Source of the DNA: Pseudomonas sp. LP_7_YM
GTDB taxonomy: Bacteria > Pseudomonadota > Gammaproteobacteria > Pseudomonadales > Pseudomonadaceae
DNA: 46,248 nt
NCBI RefSeq assembly: GCF_004364435.1
Contig: NZ_SOCT01000020.1
Coordinates: forward strand, 1 to 46,248
Direction: 5' to 3'
This document shows, piece by piece, positions 6,379 through 15,515 of this stretch; the stretch's first letter is position 1; each line of letters opens with the position of its first letter. The translations under genes and the position numbers were made by a program. The notes beneath the pieces were generated by a model. The model made no database searches and was not told where the DNA came from. It saw only the letters and a program-made list of their open reading frames with translations.

Positions 6379-7755
6379 TTACAGTTTCTTGGCTTTCTCG
6401 ATTGCTTCTTCGATGCCGCCGACCATGTAGAACGCTTGTTCTGGCAGGTGGTCGTAGTCACCGGCGAGGATGCCTTTGAAGCCAGCAATGGTGTCTTTCA
6501 GGGAAACGTATTTACCCGAAGCACCGGTGAAGACTTCAGCTACGAAGAACGGCTGCGACAGGAAGCGCTGAATCTTACGAGCGCGGGATACCAACTGCTT
6601 GTCGGTTTCCGACAGCTCGTCCATACCCAGGATCGCGATGATGTCTTTCAGCTCTTTGTAGCGCTGCAGGACGTACTGAACGCCGCGAGCGGTGTCGTAG
6701 TGGTCCTGACCGATAACGTTCGGGTCCAGCTGGCGCGAAGTCGAGTCAAGTGGGTCAACCGCAGGGTAGATACCCAGGGATGCGATGTCACGGGACAGAA
6801 CGACGGTGGCATCCAAGTGGGCGAAGGTGGTCGCTGGCGACGGGTCGGTCAAGTCGTCCGCTGGTACGTAGACCGCCTGGATCGAGGTGATCGAACCTTC
6901 TTTGGTCGATGTGATGCGCTCTTGCAGCACGCCCATCTCTTCGGCCAGAGTCGGCTGGTAACCTACTGCAGAAGGCATACGGCCAAGCAGTGCAGATACT
7001 TCGGTACCGGCCAGGGTGTAACGGTAGATGTTGTCGACGAACAGCAGAACGTCGTTACCTTCGTCACGGAACTTCTCGGCCATGGTCAGGCCGGTCAGAG
7101 CAACGCGCAGCCGGTTTCCCGGCGGCTCGTTCATCTGGCCGTATACCAGTGCCACTTTGTCCAGAACGTTGGAGTCCTTCATCTCGTGGTAGAAGTCGTT
7201 ACCCTCACGAGTACGCTCACCCACACCGGCAAACACGGAATAACCGCTGTGTTCGATGGCGATGTTCCGGATCAGCTCCATCATGTTTACGGTCTTGCCG
7301 ACACCGGCACCACCGAACAGACCGACTTTGCCGCCTTTGGCAAACGGGCAAACCAGGTCGATGACCTTGATGCCAGTTTCCAGCAGGTCGTTGCCGCCTG
7401 CCTGGTCAGCAAACGAAGGCGCAGCACGGTGAATGCCCCAGCGCTCTTCGGTTTCGATCGGACCCGCTTCATCGATCGGGTTGCCTAGGACGTCCATGAT
7501 CCGGCCCAGAGTCGCTTTACCGACCGGTACGGAAATGGCCGCGCCGCTGTCGATGACGTCCAGACCGCGCTTCAAGCCTTCGGTAGAGCCCATCGCAATG
7601 GTACGAACTACGCCGTCACCCAGCTGTTGCTGGACTTCCAGGGTAGTTTCCGCGCCTTGTACTTTTAGCGCGTTGTAGATGCTCGGTACGCTGTCGCGTG
7701 GAAATTCCACGTCGATCACGGCGCCGATGATTTGAACGATACGTCCGCTACTCAT
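6379..7755 (-). CDS. atpD: ATP synthase F1 subunit beta
   Basis: Catalytic subunit of the F1 head. 458 aa from the ATG at 7753-7755 (MSSGRIVQIIGAVIDVEF); an upstream in-frame Met is ignored because the family starts here. It shows the Walker A loop GGAGVGKT (~145-152), GERTREGND, the Walker B region VLLFVDNIYR and the DELSE motif (GMDELSETDKQ, ~380), which contacts gamma. It follows atpG with a short gap in the standard BEFHAGDC order. Confidence 0.98.
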   Translation of the reverse strand: MSSGRIVQIIGAVIDVEFPRDSVPSIYNALKVQGAETTLEVQQQLGDGVVRTIAMGSTEGLKRGLDVIDSGAAISVPVGKATLGRIMDVLGNPIDEAGPIETEERWGIHRAAPSFADQAGGNDLLETGIKVIDLVCPFAKGGKVGLFGGAGVGKTVNMMELIRNIAIEHSGYSVFAGVGERTREGNDFYHEMKDSNVLDKVALVYGQMNEPPGNRLRVALTGLTMAEKFRDEGNDVLLFVDNIYRYTLAGTEVSALLGRMPSAVGYQPTLAEEMGVLQERITSTKEGSITSIQAVYVPADDLTDPSPATTFAHLDATVVLSRDIASLGIYPAVDPLDSTSRQLDPNVIGQDHYDTARGVQYVLQRYKELKDIIAILGMDELSETDKQLVSRARKIQRFLSQPFFVAEVFTGASGKYVSLKDTIAGFKGILAGDYDHLPEQAFYMVGGIEEAIEKAKKL

Positions 7756-7783
7756 TAGCTGGATCCTCTGAATATTTGAACCG

Positions 7784-8644
7784 TTAAACCGCGGCAGCGC
7801 CGCCAACGATTTCCGAGATCTCTTGGGTGATCGCTGCCTGACGCGCCTTGTTGTAGATCAGCTGCAAATCGCTGATCAGGTCACCGGCGTTGTCAGTGGC
7901 GTTCTTCATCGCGATCATCCGCGCGGCTTGTTCAGCTGCGTTGTTCTCGACCACCGCCTGGTAGACCTGCGACTCCACGTAACGGACCATCAAGCCGTCC
8001 AGCAGCTCCTTGGCGTCGGGTTCGTACAGGTAATCCCAGTGGTGCTTGAGTTCTTGATCCTGGGTGGCGACCAACGGAATCAACTGCTCGACCGTTGGTT
8101 GCTGAGTCATGGTGTTGATGAACTTGTTGGATACCACTGACAGGCGGTCAATACGGCCCTCCAGGTAGGCATCCAGCATCACCTTGACGCTGCCGATCAA
8201 ATCGTTGATCGACGGCTCTTCGCCCAAGTGGCTGATCGCAGCGACGACGTTACCGCCGAAGTTGCGGAAAAACGCCGCACCTTTGCTGCCGACCACACAC
8301 AGATCGATCTCTACGCCGTTTTCACGGTTCTTCGCCATGTCCTTGACCAAAGCCTTGAACAGGTTGGTATTCAAGCCACCGCACAGACCACGGTCACTGC
8401 TTACCACGATATAACCGACGCGCTTGACTTGGCGGTCGATCATGAACGGGTGGCGGTATTCCGGGTTAGCGTTGGCAAGATGACCAATTACCTGGCGGAT
8501 GCGCTCCGCGTAGGGACGGCTAGCAGCCATGCGCATTTGAGCCTTGCGCATTTTGCTGACCGCCACTTTTTCCATGGCGCTGGTGATCTTTTGCGTGCTT
8601 TTGATGCTCGCAATCTTGCTGCGAATCTCTTTTGCGCCTGCCAT
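7784..8644 (-). CDS. atpG: ATP synthase F1 subunit gamma
   Basis: Rotor shaft of F1. 286 aa. The N-terminal helix MAGAKEIRSKIASIKSTQK and the C-terminal helix (MKNATDNAGDLISDLQLIYNK) are the coiled coil that turns inside the alpha3beta3 head; between them is the Rossmann-like domain (SSDRGLCGGLN near 84-94). It lies between atpA and atpD. Confidence 0.98.
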   Translation of the reverse strand: MAGAKEIRSKIASIKSTQKITSAMEKVAVSKMRKAQMRMAASRPYAERIRQVIGHLANANPEYRHPFMIDRQVKRVGYIVVSSDRGLCGGLNTNLFKALVKDMAKNRENGVEIDLCVVGSKGAAFFRNFGGNVVAAISHLGEEPSINDLIGSVKVMLDAYLEGRIDRLSVVSNKFINTMTQQPTVEQLIPLVATQDQELKHHWDYLYEPDAKELLDGLMVRYVESQVYQAVVENNAAEQAARMIAMKNATDNAGDLISDLQLIYNKARQAAITQEISEIVGGAAAV

Positions 8645-8694
8645 GTAACACCTATCAGGTTAGCAAGCGGGAGCCTCGCGACTCCCGCTGCGGC

Positions 8695-10239
8695 TTACCA
8701 GGTTTGGGTGGCCTTGAACTTCTCGATACCGGCTTTAAGGCCAGAATCGATTTCGTCATTGAAGTCACCCTTCACGTTGATCCTTGCCATCAAATCGGCA
8801 TGATCGCGGTTGAAGTAAGCAATCAGCGCTTGTTCGAAGCTGCCGACTTTGGTGATTTCAACGTCGGTCAGGAACCCACGCTCAGCGGCATACAGCGACA
8901 GCGACATGTCAGCGATCGACATTGGCGCATATTGCTTCTGCTTCATCAGCTCGGTAACGCGCTGACCATGCTCAAGTTGCTTACGGGTCGCTTCGTCCAG
9001 GTCAGAAGCAAACTGGGCGAATGCTGCCAGTTCACGATACTGAGCCAGAGCGGTACGGATGCCACCGGACAGCTTCTTGATGATCTTGGTCTGAGCGGCA
9101 CCACCCACACGGGATACCGAAACACCGGCGTTCACTGCCGGGCGGATGCCGGAGTTGAACATGGCCGATTCCAGAAAGATCTGACCGTCGGTGATGGAAA
9201 TCACGTTGGTCGGAACGAACGCGGAAACGTCGCCAGCCTGGGTTTCAATGATCGGCAATGCGGTCAGCGAGCCGGTTTTGCCGGTCACTGCGCCATTGGT
9301 GAACTTCTCTACGTACTCTTCCGAAACGCGGGATGCACGTTCCAGCAGACGGGAGTGGAGATAGAACACGTCGCCTGGGTAAGCTTCACGTCCTGGTGGA
9401 CGACGCAGCAGCAGGGAGATCTGGCGATAAGCCACAGCCTGCTTGGATAGATCGTCATAAACGATCAGCGCGTCTTCACCACGGTCGCGGAAGTATTCGC
9501 CCATGGTGCAACCGGCATACGGCGCCAGGAATTGCAGCGCAGGAGATTCGGAAGCACTGGCAGCCACGATGATGGTGTTGGCCAGGGCACCATTTTCTTC
9601 CAGCTTGCGAACAACGTTGGCAATGGTCGATTGCTTCTGACCAATGGCTACGTACACGCAGAAAATGCCGCTGTCTTTCTGGTTGATGATCGCGTCGATT
9701 GCCAGCGCGGTCTTACCTATCTGACGGTCGCCGATGATCAGCTCACGCTGGCCACGACCAACGGGGATCATGGCATCGACAGCCTTGTAGCCAGTCTGTA
9801 CAGGCTGGTCTACCGACTTACGCCAGATAACACCCGGAGCAACTTTCTCGACCGCGTCGGTCTCGGTGTTGTTCAGGGGGCCCTTGCCGTCGACCGGGTT
9901 ACCCAGTGCGTCGACAACGCGACCCAGCAGTTCCTTACCAACCGGAACTTCCAGGATGCGGCCGGTGCACTTGGCACTCATGCCTTCGGCCAGCGAGGTG
10001 TATGCGCCCAGTACCACCGCACCTACGGAGTCTTGCTCCAGGTTCAGTGCCATACCATAGACGCCGCCCGGGAACTCGATCATTTCGCCGTACATAGCGT
10101 CGGCCAGACCGTGAATCCGCACGATACCGTCAGACACGCTGACGACAGTGCCTTCGTTGCGGGCTTGGGAGGCTACATCGAGCTTGTCGATGCGGCCCTT
10201 GATGATTTCACTTATTTCGGAAGGATTGAGTTGCTGCAT
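8695..10239 (-). CDS. atpA: ATP synthase F1 subunit alpha
   Basis: Non-catalytic nucleotide-binding subunit of F1. 514 aa. The N-terminus MQQLNPSEISEIIKGRI contacts delta. The P-loop GDRQIGKTA (~169-177) and the following VYVAIGQKQST are typical; SVSRVGGAAQ (~373) is the conserved alpha signature near the interface. Confidence 0.98.
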   Translation of the reverse strand: MQQLNPSEISEIIKGRIDKLDVASQARNEGTVVSVSDGIVRIHGLADAMYGEMIEFPGGVYGMALNLEQDSVGAVVLGAYTSLAEGMSAKCTGRILEVPVGKELLGRVVDALGNPVDGKGPLNNTETDAVEKVAPGVIWRKSVDQPVQTGYKAVDAMIPVGRGQRELIIGDRQIGKTALAIDAIINQKDSGIFCVYVAIGQKQSTIANVVRKLEENGALANTIIVAASASESPALQFLAPYAGCTMGEYFRDRGEDALIVYDDLSKQAVAYRQISLLLRRPPGREAYPGDVFYLHSRLLERASRVSEEYVEKFTNGAVTGKTGSLTALPIIETQAGDVSAFVPTNVISITDGQIFLESAMFNSGIRPAVNAGVSVSRVGGAAQTKIIKKLSGGIRTALAQYRELAAFAQFASDLDEATRKQLEHGQRVTELMKQKQYAPMSIADMSLSLYAAERGFLTDVEITKVGSFEQALIAYFNRDHADLMARINVKGDFNDEIDSGLKAGIEKFKATQTW

Positions 10240-10260
10240 TGCTCTGCTGCCCCTTCAAAC

Positions 10261-10797
10261 TCAAGATTTCAATGCTTCGGCTAGTTGCGCGAGTTTGCCG
10301 CGAACTGAGCCATCGATAACCAGGTCGCCGGCGCGGATAATGACACCACCTATCAGGGCAGCATCCTCCGCAGCATGCAGGCGCACTTCCCGACCGAGCC
10401 GTGCACTGAGAACCTTGGCGAGTTTGTCTTGCTGTTCTTGGTTCAATGCAAAAGCACTGGTGACATCCACATCTACCGATTTTTCCTGTTCAGCCTTGTA
10501 CAGCTCAAACAGTTCGGAGATCTCCGGTAGAAGCCGGAGACGGTCGTTTTCAGCAACGACGTGGATGAAATTCTGTGCCTTGGCATCGAACTTGTCGCCG
10601 CACACTTCAATAAAAGTGGCGGCCTTGTCTGCGCTCGTCAGTCGCGGGGCCTTGAGCATGCGCTGCACTGTGTCGTCTTGCGACACTGCAGCAGCCAGGC
10701 CGAGCATGGCTGACCAATTGGCCAGCTGCTGGTGGGCCTGGGCATGCTCGAAGGCTGCCTTAGCGTAAGGTCGGGCCAACGTGGTCAATTCTGCCAT
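10261..10797 (-). CDS. atpH: ATP synthase F1 subunit delta
   Basis: Peripheral-stalk subunit (OSCP homologue) joining b to the top of F1. 178 aa. The N-terminal helical bundle starts ELTTLARPYAKAAFE, and the C-terminal OSCP signature is visible in DAALIGGVIIRAGDLVIDGSV (~143-163; 20-residue limit spans most of it). It is 12 bp after atpF and 21 bp before atpA. Confidence 0.97.
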   Translation of the reverse strand: MAELTTLARPYAKAAFEHAQAHQQLANWSAMLGLAAAVSQDDTVQRMLKAPRLTSADKAATFIEVCGDKFDAKAQNFIHVVAENDRLRLLPEISELFELYKAEQEKSVDVDVTSAFALNQEQQDKLAKVLSARLGREVRLHAAEDAALIGGVIIRAGDLVIDGSVRGKLAQLAEALKS

Positions 10798-10809
10798 GAT
10801 CGCCCTCGC

Positions 10810-11280
10810 TTAAATTTCTGCAGCCAGTTTGTTAACCAGCTCCGCGTGCGCGTTTTGATCGATTGTGGCACCCAGGATCTTCTCTGCGCCATTGACTGCC
10901 AGGCTGCCCAACTGGGCGCGCAGCGCGTCTTTGACACCGTTCAGTTCCTGCTCGATCTCGGCCTGAGCCTGAGCCTTGATACGGTCAGCATCGACACGAG
11001 CCTGTTCACGGGCTTCGTCGACGATCTGAGTACCGCGTTTCTTGGCTTGCTCAATGATCTCAGCTGCCTGAGCCTTTGCTTCGCGCAGTTGCTGACCCAC
11101 TTTATCTTGGGCCAGCTCCAGGTCGCGAGCTGCTCGGGTGGCAGCGTCAAGTCCATCCGCGATCTTCTTCTGACGTTCGTGCAAAGCCGCGATGACCGGA
11201 GGCCACACGAACTTCATGCAGAACAGCACAAAAATGAAGAACGCAACGGACTGGCCAATCAGGGTTGCATTAATGTTCAC
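10810..11280 (-). CDS. atpF: ATP synthase Fo subunit b
   Basis: Peripheral stalk. 156 aa. One N-terminal membrane helix (MNINATLIGQSVAFFIFVLF, ~1-28) is followed by a long charged, alanine-rich helix (~30-150), the coiled-coil dimer that reaches F1. It lies between atpE and atpH. Confidence 0.98.
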   Translation of the reverse strand: MNINATLIGQSVAFFIFVLFCMKFVWPPVIAALHERQKKIADGLDAATRAARDLELAQDKVGQQLREAKAQAAEIIEQAKKRGTQIVDEAREQARVDADRIKAQAQAEIEQELNGVKDALRAQLGSLAVNGAEKILGATIDQNAHAELVNKLAAEI

Positions 11281-11337
11281 GCCAACACCTCGCTCGTTCG
11301 TTGTCCATCACACCAATCAACTCGAAAATTCGAGCGA

Positions 11338-11595
11338 TTAGCCAGCGAGTTGACCAACGAAGGGGTTCGCAAAAGTGAAGAACAGAGCGATACCAACACC
11401 GATCATGGTTACGGCGTCGAGCAGACCAGCCACGATGAACATTTTGACTTGCAGCATTGGAACCATTTCCGGTTGACGCGCAGCGCCTTCCAGGAATTTA
11501 CCGCCCAGCAGGCCGAAACCGATTGCGGTACCCAGTGCGCCCAGGCCGATCAGCAGTGCAACAGCGATAGCAGTTAGACCAACTACAGTTTCCAT
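11338..11595 (-). CDS. atpE: ATP synthase Fo subunit c
   Basis: Proton-carrying ring subunit of 85 aa. Two membrane helices (~5-32 and ~50-77) flank the polar loop ARQPE (39-43). The proton-binding acid is Asp60 in [11 protein letters not shown], as in E. coli Asp61, so this is an H+-type ring: the Na+-binding ligands are not apparent. Confidence 0.98.
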
Positions 11596-11688
11596 CTTTC
11601 CTCCCGACTTTTACGTCGTATTGGTTAGGTTTTTTTAGATTAAAGCGGTAAAGCAAAATCGTTTCTCACATCAAGCCCTCGCGGGCGC

Positions 11689-11708
11689 CCCCTCACCGCA
11701 ATGAGGGG
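11689..11708 (-). other. Intergenic hairpin between atpB and atpE
   Basis: CCCCTCA (11689-11695) pairs with TGAGGGG (11702-11708) in the 137-bp gap between atpB and atpE. No T-run follows on the minus strand, so it is more likely an mRNA-stability or translation-tuning element than a terminator. c subunits are needed in greater number than a, which would suit such an element; that is inference. Confidence 0.45.
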
Positions 11709-11732
11709 ATCATCAGACTCGCCAGGCGGGTC

Positions 11733-12602
11733 TTAATGGTTATCTTCGTGAGCCATCGACAGATAGACGATGGTCAGCATCATGAAGATGAACGCTTGCA
11801 GGGTGATGATCAGGATGTGGAATACAGCCCACGCCCATTGCAGAACCACGCCCAAGCCACTCAGCCAGAGCAGGCCACTGCCAAACATGACCGCGATCAG
11901 GATGAACACCAGCTCGCCGGCGTACATGTTGCCGAACAGACGCAGAGCCAGAGAAACCGGTTTGGCGATCAGAGTCACGAATTCAAGCAGGAAGTTCACA
12001 GGAATCAACAGCGCCTGCACGAATACGTTCTTGCTGCCGAACGGATGCAGGGTCAGTTCACCAATGAAGCCGCCAATGCCCTTGACCTTGATGCTGTAGA
12101 AAATGATCAAAGCGAAGACCGACAACGCCATACCGATGGTCGCGTTAGGGTCGGTAGTCGACACTGCGCGGAACGGAATGTGGTGGTCACCGGAAATCCA
12201 TACGGCTACCTGAGGGATCCAGTCGACGGGCACCAGGTCGACCGCGTTCATTAGGAATACCCAGACGAAAATGGTCAGAGCCAGTGGAGCGATGACCGCG
12301 CTGCGACCATGGAAACTGTCTTTAACGCTGCCATCGACGAATTCGATCAGCACTTCAACGAAGTTCTGCAGCGCACCGGGTTGACCGGAGGTCGCCTTTT
12401 TGGCGGCCAGACGGAAAATCAGGACGAAGATCAGACCCAGAGCCACCGACCAGCCGAGAGTATCGAGGTGGAAAGCCCAAAAGCCCATTTCTTTTGCTTC
12501 GGCAGCAGAATGCGCGAAGCCCCAAGTGCCGTCAGGCAAATGACCGAAGGTCAAGTTCTGCAAGTGGTGCTGGATATAGCCCGAAGCTGTTTGCTCTGCC
12601 AT
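11733..12602 (-). CDS. atpB: ATP synthase Fo subunit a
   Basis: Membrane subunit forming the two proton half-channels beside the c-ring. 289 aa with about five or six hydrophobic helices. The conserved LALRLFGNMYAGELVF (~205-222) contains the essential Arg that faces c Asp60; the C-terminal helix FHILIITLQAFIFMMLTIVY is typical. It follows atpI. Confidence 0.98.
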   Translation of the reverse strand: MAEQTASGYIQHHLQNLTFGHLPDGTWGFAHSAAEAKEMGFWAFHLDTLGWSVALGLIFVLIFRLAAKKATSGQPGALQNFVEVLIEFVDGSVKDSFHGRSAVIAPLALTIFVWVFLMNAVDLVPVDWIPQVAVWISGDHHIPFRAVSTTDPNATIGMALSVFALIIFYSIKVKGIGGFIGELTLHPFGSKNVFVQALLIPVNFLLEFVTLIAKPVSLALRLFGNMYAGELVFILIAVMFGSGLLWLSGLGVVLQWAWAVFHILIITLQAFIFMMLTIVYLSMAHEDNH

Positions 12603-12618
12603 GGTTGCCTCAAACGCC

Positions 12619-13026
12619 CTAAGGTCTCGAAAGTCTTGTTCTCATTAGCAGGGGAGCGAACCAGCTGACCGACTGGGTCAGCATGAACACGCCGAAGACC
12701 GCCAGCGGGGCCAGCGGCTTCACACCTGCAAAGGTCAGTGCAAACAGCACTGCCGTAAAAATCAGTTTGCCTGCCTCGCCGGCGTAGAACGACCTAACGA
12801 TAGCTTGCGCTGCACGGGCACCGGAATACCGGAAAGCCTTATGGGCAAAATACACATTGGGCAGCCACGCTATCAGGCCTCCGCAAAACCCTGAATACCC
12901 GGCTACGACTCCATGCCACTGCCAAAGCGTCACCGCTGCCAATAGCAGGACAATCAGTTGAGCCAGCAATACCGGGAAAACAGCCAGGCGATGGAATGGC
13001 AAGCGGTTTGGCGTGCGTGTCTCCAT
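12619..13026 (-). CDS. atpI: ATP synthase accessory protein I
   Basis: Small membrane protein (135 aa, four hydrophobic helices) that heads most atp operons and helps c-ring assembly. Starting at the ATG at 13024-13026 (METRTPNRLPFHRLAVFPVL) leaves GAGGAG 8-9 nt upstream; an open frame continues 12 codons further and a GTG just upstream is possible. The conserved GGLIAWLPNVYFA in the second helix pair is visible. Confidence 0.92.
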   Translation of the reverse strand: METRTPNRLPFHRLAVFPVLLAQLIVLLLAAVTLWQWHGVVAGYSGFCGGLIAWLPNVYFAHKAFRYSGARAAQAIVRSFYAGEAGKLIFTAVLFALTFAGVKPLAPLAVFGVFMLTQSVSWFAPLLMRTRLSRP

Positions 13027-13102
13027 CACATGGGCTCCTCGTATGCCAGCCGCCAAAATCAATAACTTGGCATAATTTGTGCCGACAAAATGCGCGCAGA
13101 GT

Positions 13103-13124
13103 ATAGGGGCGGTTCAGCCCCTAT
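13103..13124 (-). terminator. Hairpin between parB and atpI
   Basis: ATAGGGGC (13103-13110) pairs perfectly with GCCCCTAT (13117-13124) around a 6-nt loop, 48 bp after the parB stop. There is no strong T-run on the minus strand, so termination may be partial or the hairpin may belong to the atp leader. The atp promoter should also lie in 13027-13172. Confidence 0.5.
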
Positions 13125-13172
13125 TCAACTGCCGGGTAGTGATTTCCGACTACGCGCTACGCATCATTTGTT

Positions 13173-14045
13173 TCAGCGGATGTGAGCCAGGACACCCTGC
13201 AACTCGTCCAGCGAGTTATAGCGGATCACCAGCTGGCCTTTTCCTTTCTGACCATGGCGAATCTGCACCGCAGAGCCCAGGCGCTCGGCCAGACGCTGTT
13301 CAAGGCGGCTGATATCGGGGTCGGCTTTGACGGGCTCCACCGGGTCCTGTTTGCCACTCAACCACTGGCGTACCAGTGCCTCGGTCTGGCGCACGGTGAG
13401 CCCACGTGCGACAACATGTCGCGCCCCTTCCACCTGTCGTTCTTCCGGCAGGCCAAGCAATGCGCGGGCATGACCCATTTCCAGGTCGCCGTGCGAAAGC
13501 ATGGTCTTGATGGCTTCAGGCAAAGAGATCAGCCGCAGCAGGTTGGCTACGCTGACGCGAGACTTACCCACAGCCTCGGCGACCTGTTGCTGGGTCAACT
13601 GAAATTCCTGCTGCAAACGTTGCAGCGCGATGGCCTCTTCAATCGGGTTAAGGTCTTCTCGCTGGATATTCTCAATGAGTGCCATCGCGATGGCAGCCTC
13701 GTCCGGCACGTCGCGCACCATCGCAGGGATGGTTTCGATGCCAGCCTGCTGGCTGGCGCGCCAGCGACGCTCCCCGGCAATGATTTCGAACCGGTTGTCG
13801 GCAATCGGGCGTACCACGATCGGCTGCATGACGCCTTGCGCCTTGATCGAATTGGCCAGCTCTTCCAGCGCCTGCGGGTCCATGTCTCTGCGCGGCTGAT
13901 ACTTGCCACGCTGGATCAGATCCAGCGGTATGTGCTGCAGCTCGCGCTGGTCAGCCTTGACGGCCTGCTCTTCCAGCGCACTGACGGTGGGACTGCTCAG
14001 AAGTGCGTCCAGCCCACGTCCGAGTCCTCGTTTCTTGACGGCCAT
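13173..14045 (-). CDS. parB: Chromosome-partitioning protein ParB
   Basis: CTP-dependent clamp that loads at parS and organises the origin region for segregation. 290 aa. MAVKKRGLGRGLDALL is the ParA-interacting N-terminus. The CTPase/ParB-N domain follows (QYPRR-like YQPRRDMD, EIIAGERRWRA with the GERR motif near 92-96, ENIQREDLNPIEEA), then the HTH (LTQQQVAEAVGKSRVSVANLLRL, ~150-172, over the 20-residue limit so ends only: LTQQ to LLRL) and a C-terminal dimer domain. Two parS sites lie 11.5-12.2 kb away in recF. It is 9 bp after parA. Confidence 0.98.
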   Translation of the reverse strand: MAVKKRGLGRGLDALLSSPTVSALEEQAVKADQRELQHIPLDLIQRGKYQPRRDMDPQALEELANSIKAQGVMQPIVVRPIADNRFEIIAGERRWRASQQAGIETIPAMVRDVPDEAAIAMALIENIQREDLNPIEEAIALQRLQQEFQLTQQQVAEAVGKSRVSVANLLRLISLPEAIKTMLSHGDLEMGHARALLGLPEERQVEGARHVVARGLTVRQTEALVRQWLSGKQDPVEPVKADPDISRLEQRLAERLGSAVQIRHGQKGKGQLVIRYNSLDELQGVLAHIR

Positions 14046-14054
14046 GGGATTTCC

Positions 14055-14852
14055 TTAAGTGGGCTGGGCGGCTGCGCGTGAGGGGCCGCGACGTTGGCGA
14101 CGCACCATCTCGCCAGCCAGAGCCAGGTACGCCAATGCGCCGCGCGAAGACTTGTCATAAGCGAGGGCTGGCATGCCGAAGCTCGGGGCTTCGGCAAGGC
14201 GGATGTTGCGCGGGATCACGGTGTCGTACAGCTGATCGCCAAAGTGTTCCTTGAGCTGCGCGGAGACATCATTGATCAGGCTCAACCGCGGGTCATACAT
14301 GGTCCGTAACAGGCCTTCGATCTTGAGCTGAGGATTGAGCAACTCGGCGATGCGCTTGATGTTATCCACAAGGTCGCTCAAGCCCTCCAGCGCGAAATAC
14401 TCGCACTGCATCGGAATGATCACGCCATCGGCGGCAACCAGTGCATTGAGCGTCAGCATCGACAGCGAAGGTGGGCAGTCGATGAGAATGTAGTCGTAGT
14501 TGTCGCGAATCGACGCCAGCGCGGTGCGCAAGCGCGACTCTTTCATCTCCATTTCCAGCAACACGACCTCAGCGGCGGTCAGATCGCGGTTGGCAGGCAG
14601 AAGTTGATAGCCGCCATGTTCGGAAAAGTGCATGGCCTGGTTAAGGTCACATTCACCAATCAGCAAATCGTAGACCGAGTGCTCCAACGCGTGCTTATCC
14701 ACACCGCTGCCCATGGTGGCGTTGCCTTGAGGATCGAGGTCGATCAACAACACCCGACGCTTGGTTGCGACCAGCGAAGCTGCGAGGTTGATGCAGGTGG
14801 TGGTTTTGCCCACCCCCCCTTTTTGGTTCGCTATCGCGAATACCTTAGCCAT
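14055..14852 (-). CDS. parA: Chromosome-partitioning ATPase ParA (Soj)
   Basis: Deviant Walker-type ATPase of 265 aa that drives origin segregation with ParB. Walker A' is KGGVGKTT (11-18) with the signature Lys at its start; Walker B-like DYILIDCPPSL lies near 127-137, and LIDLDPQGNATMG near 36-48. The gene carries two perfect DnaA boxes (14362-14370 and 14695-14703), which might be functional given the locus. Confidence 0.98.
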   Translation of the reverse strand: MAKVFAIANQKGGVGKTTTCINLAASLVATKRRVLLIDLDPQGNATMGSGVDKHALEHSVYDLLIGECDLNQAMHFSEHGGYQLLPANRDLTAAEVVLLEMEMKESRLRTALASIRDNYDYILIDCPPSLSMLTLNALVAADGVIIPMQCEYFALEGLSDLVDNIKRIAELLNPQLKIEGLLRTMYDPRLSLINDVSAQLKEHFGDQLYDTVIPRNIRLAEAPSFGMPALAYDKSSRGALAYLALAGEMVRRQRRGPSRAAAQPT

Positions 14853-14870
14853 TCTTGCGTGTGTTCCCTG

Positions 14871-15515
14871 TCATGCCGTGCGGCGCAGTATCAGCAGATG
14901 CCGTTGACCTTGGCAACCGGGTACGGCCAAGGCTTGTGCGCTTTCCAGATGAAAATCTGCAGGCAATGCTACCAGTTCGTCCACAGGATGCAGACCTTTC
15001 ATCGCCAGCCAGCGCGTTTCGCTGTTGCCCATGTGGCGAGTCCACTGGGTGAAGTCTTCAAGACTGCTGAATGCGCGCGAAATGATCCCGGTGAACGGCA
15101 CATCTGGCGTGAATGCTTCTGCACGGCTGTGGATAACTTCCAGATTATCGAGCTTCAGCTCAAGTTTTACTTGGGTCAGAAACCGGGTTTTCTTGCCGTT
15201 GCTGTCCAGAACCGTGACGTTCATGTCTGGAAAAAGAATCGCCAGCGGAATGCCGGGCATACCGCCGCCACTGCCTACGTCCAACTGGCGATCGCCCTCG
15301 ATGAAAGAGATAACGCTAAGGCTATCGAGCAGGTGCCGGGAAACCATTTCATCAGGATCGCGAACAGCGGTCAGGTTGTAGGCCTTGTTCCATTTGATGA
15401 GCAAAGCCAGATAGCCCAGCAACCGGCTGTGTTGGGCTTCAGTCAAATCGACGCCCAATTCCCGGGCGCCCAGAGTCAATTCTTCTGCATGCTGCGGGGT
15501 GACCATAGAACTCAA
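14871..15515 (-). CDS. rsmG: 16S rRNA (guanine-527-N7)-methyltransferase
   Basis: Methylates G527 in 16S rRNA with S-adenosylmethionine; formerly gidB. 214 aa. The SAM-binding loop is DVGSGGGMPGIPLAI (~77-91), and LIKWNKAYNLTAVRD and SRHLLDS are family signatures. The start is TTG, overlapping the mnmG stop by four bases, which implies translational coupling; an ATG three codons later (MVTPQHAEEL) is an alternative. It contains a perfect DnaA box at 15128-15136. Confidence 0.96.
   Translation of the reverse strand: MSSMVTPQHAEELTLGARELGVDLTEAQHSRLLGYLALLIKWNKAYNLTAVRDPDEMVSRHLLDSLSVISFIEGDRQLDVGSGGGMPGIPLAILFPDMNVTVLDSNGKKTRFLTQVKLELKLDNLEVIHSRAEAFTPDVPFTGIISRAFSSLEDFTQWTRHMGNSETRWLAMKGLHPVDELVALPADFHLESAQALAVPGCQGQRHLLILRRTA

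Noticed and set aside
6436..7488. 350-codon plus-strand open frame
   Set aside because: It lies fully antisense to atpD, matches no family, and long antisense frames are common in conserved GC-rich genes.
8632..11577. Several plus-strand frames of 190-280 codons
   Set aside because: All are antisense to atpG, atpA, atpH, atpF and atpE, which are certain.
13182..14081. 299-codon plus-strand open frame
   Set aside because: Antisense shadow of parB; no ribosome-binding site and no recognisable protein.
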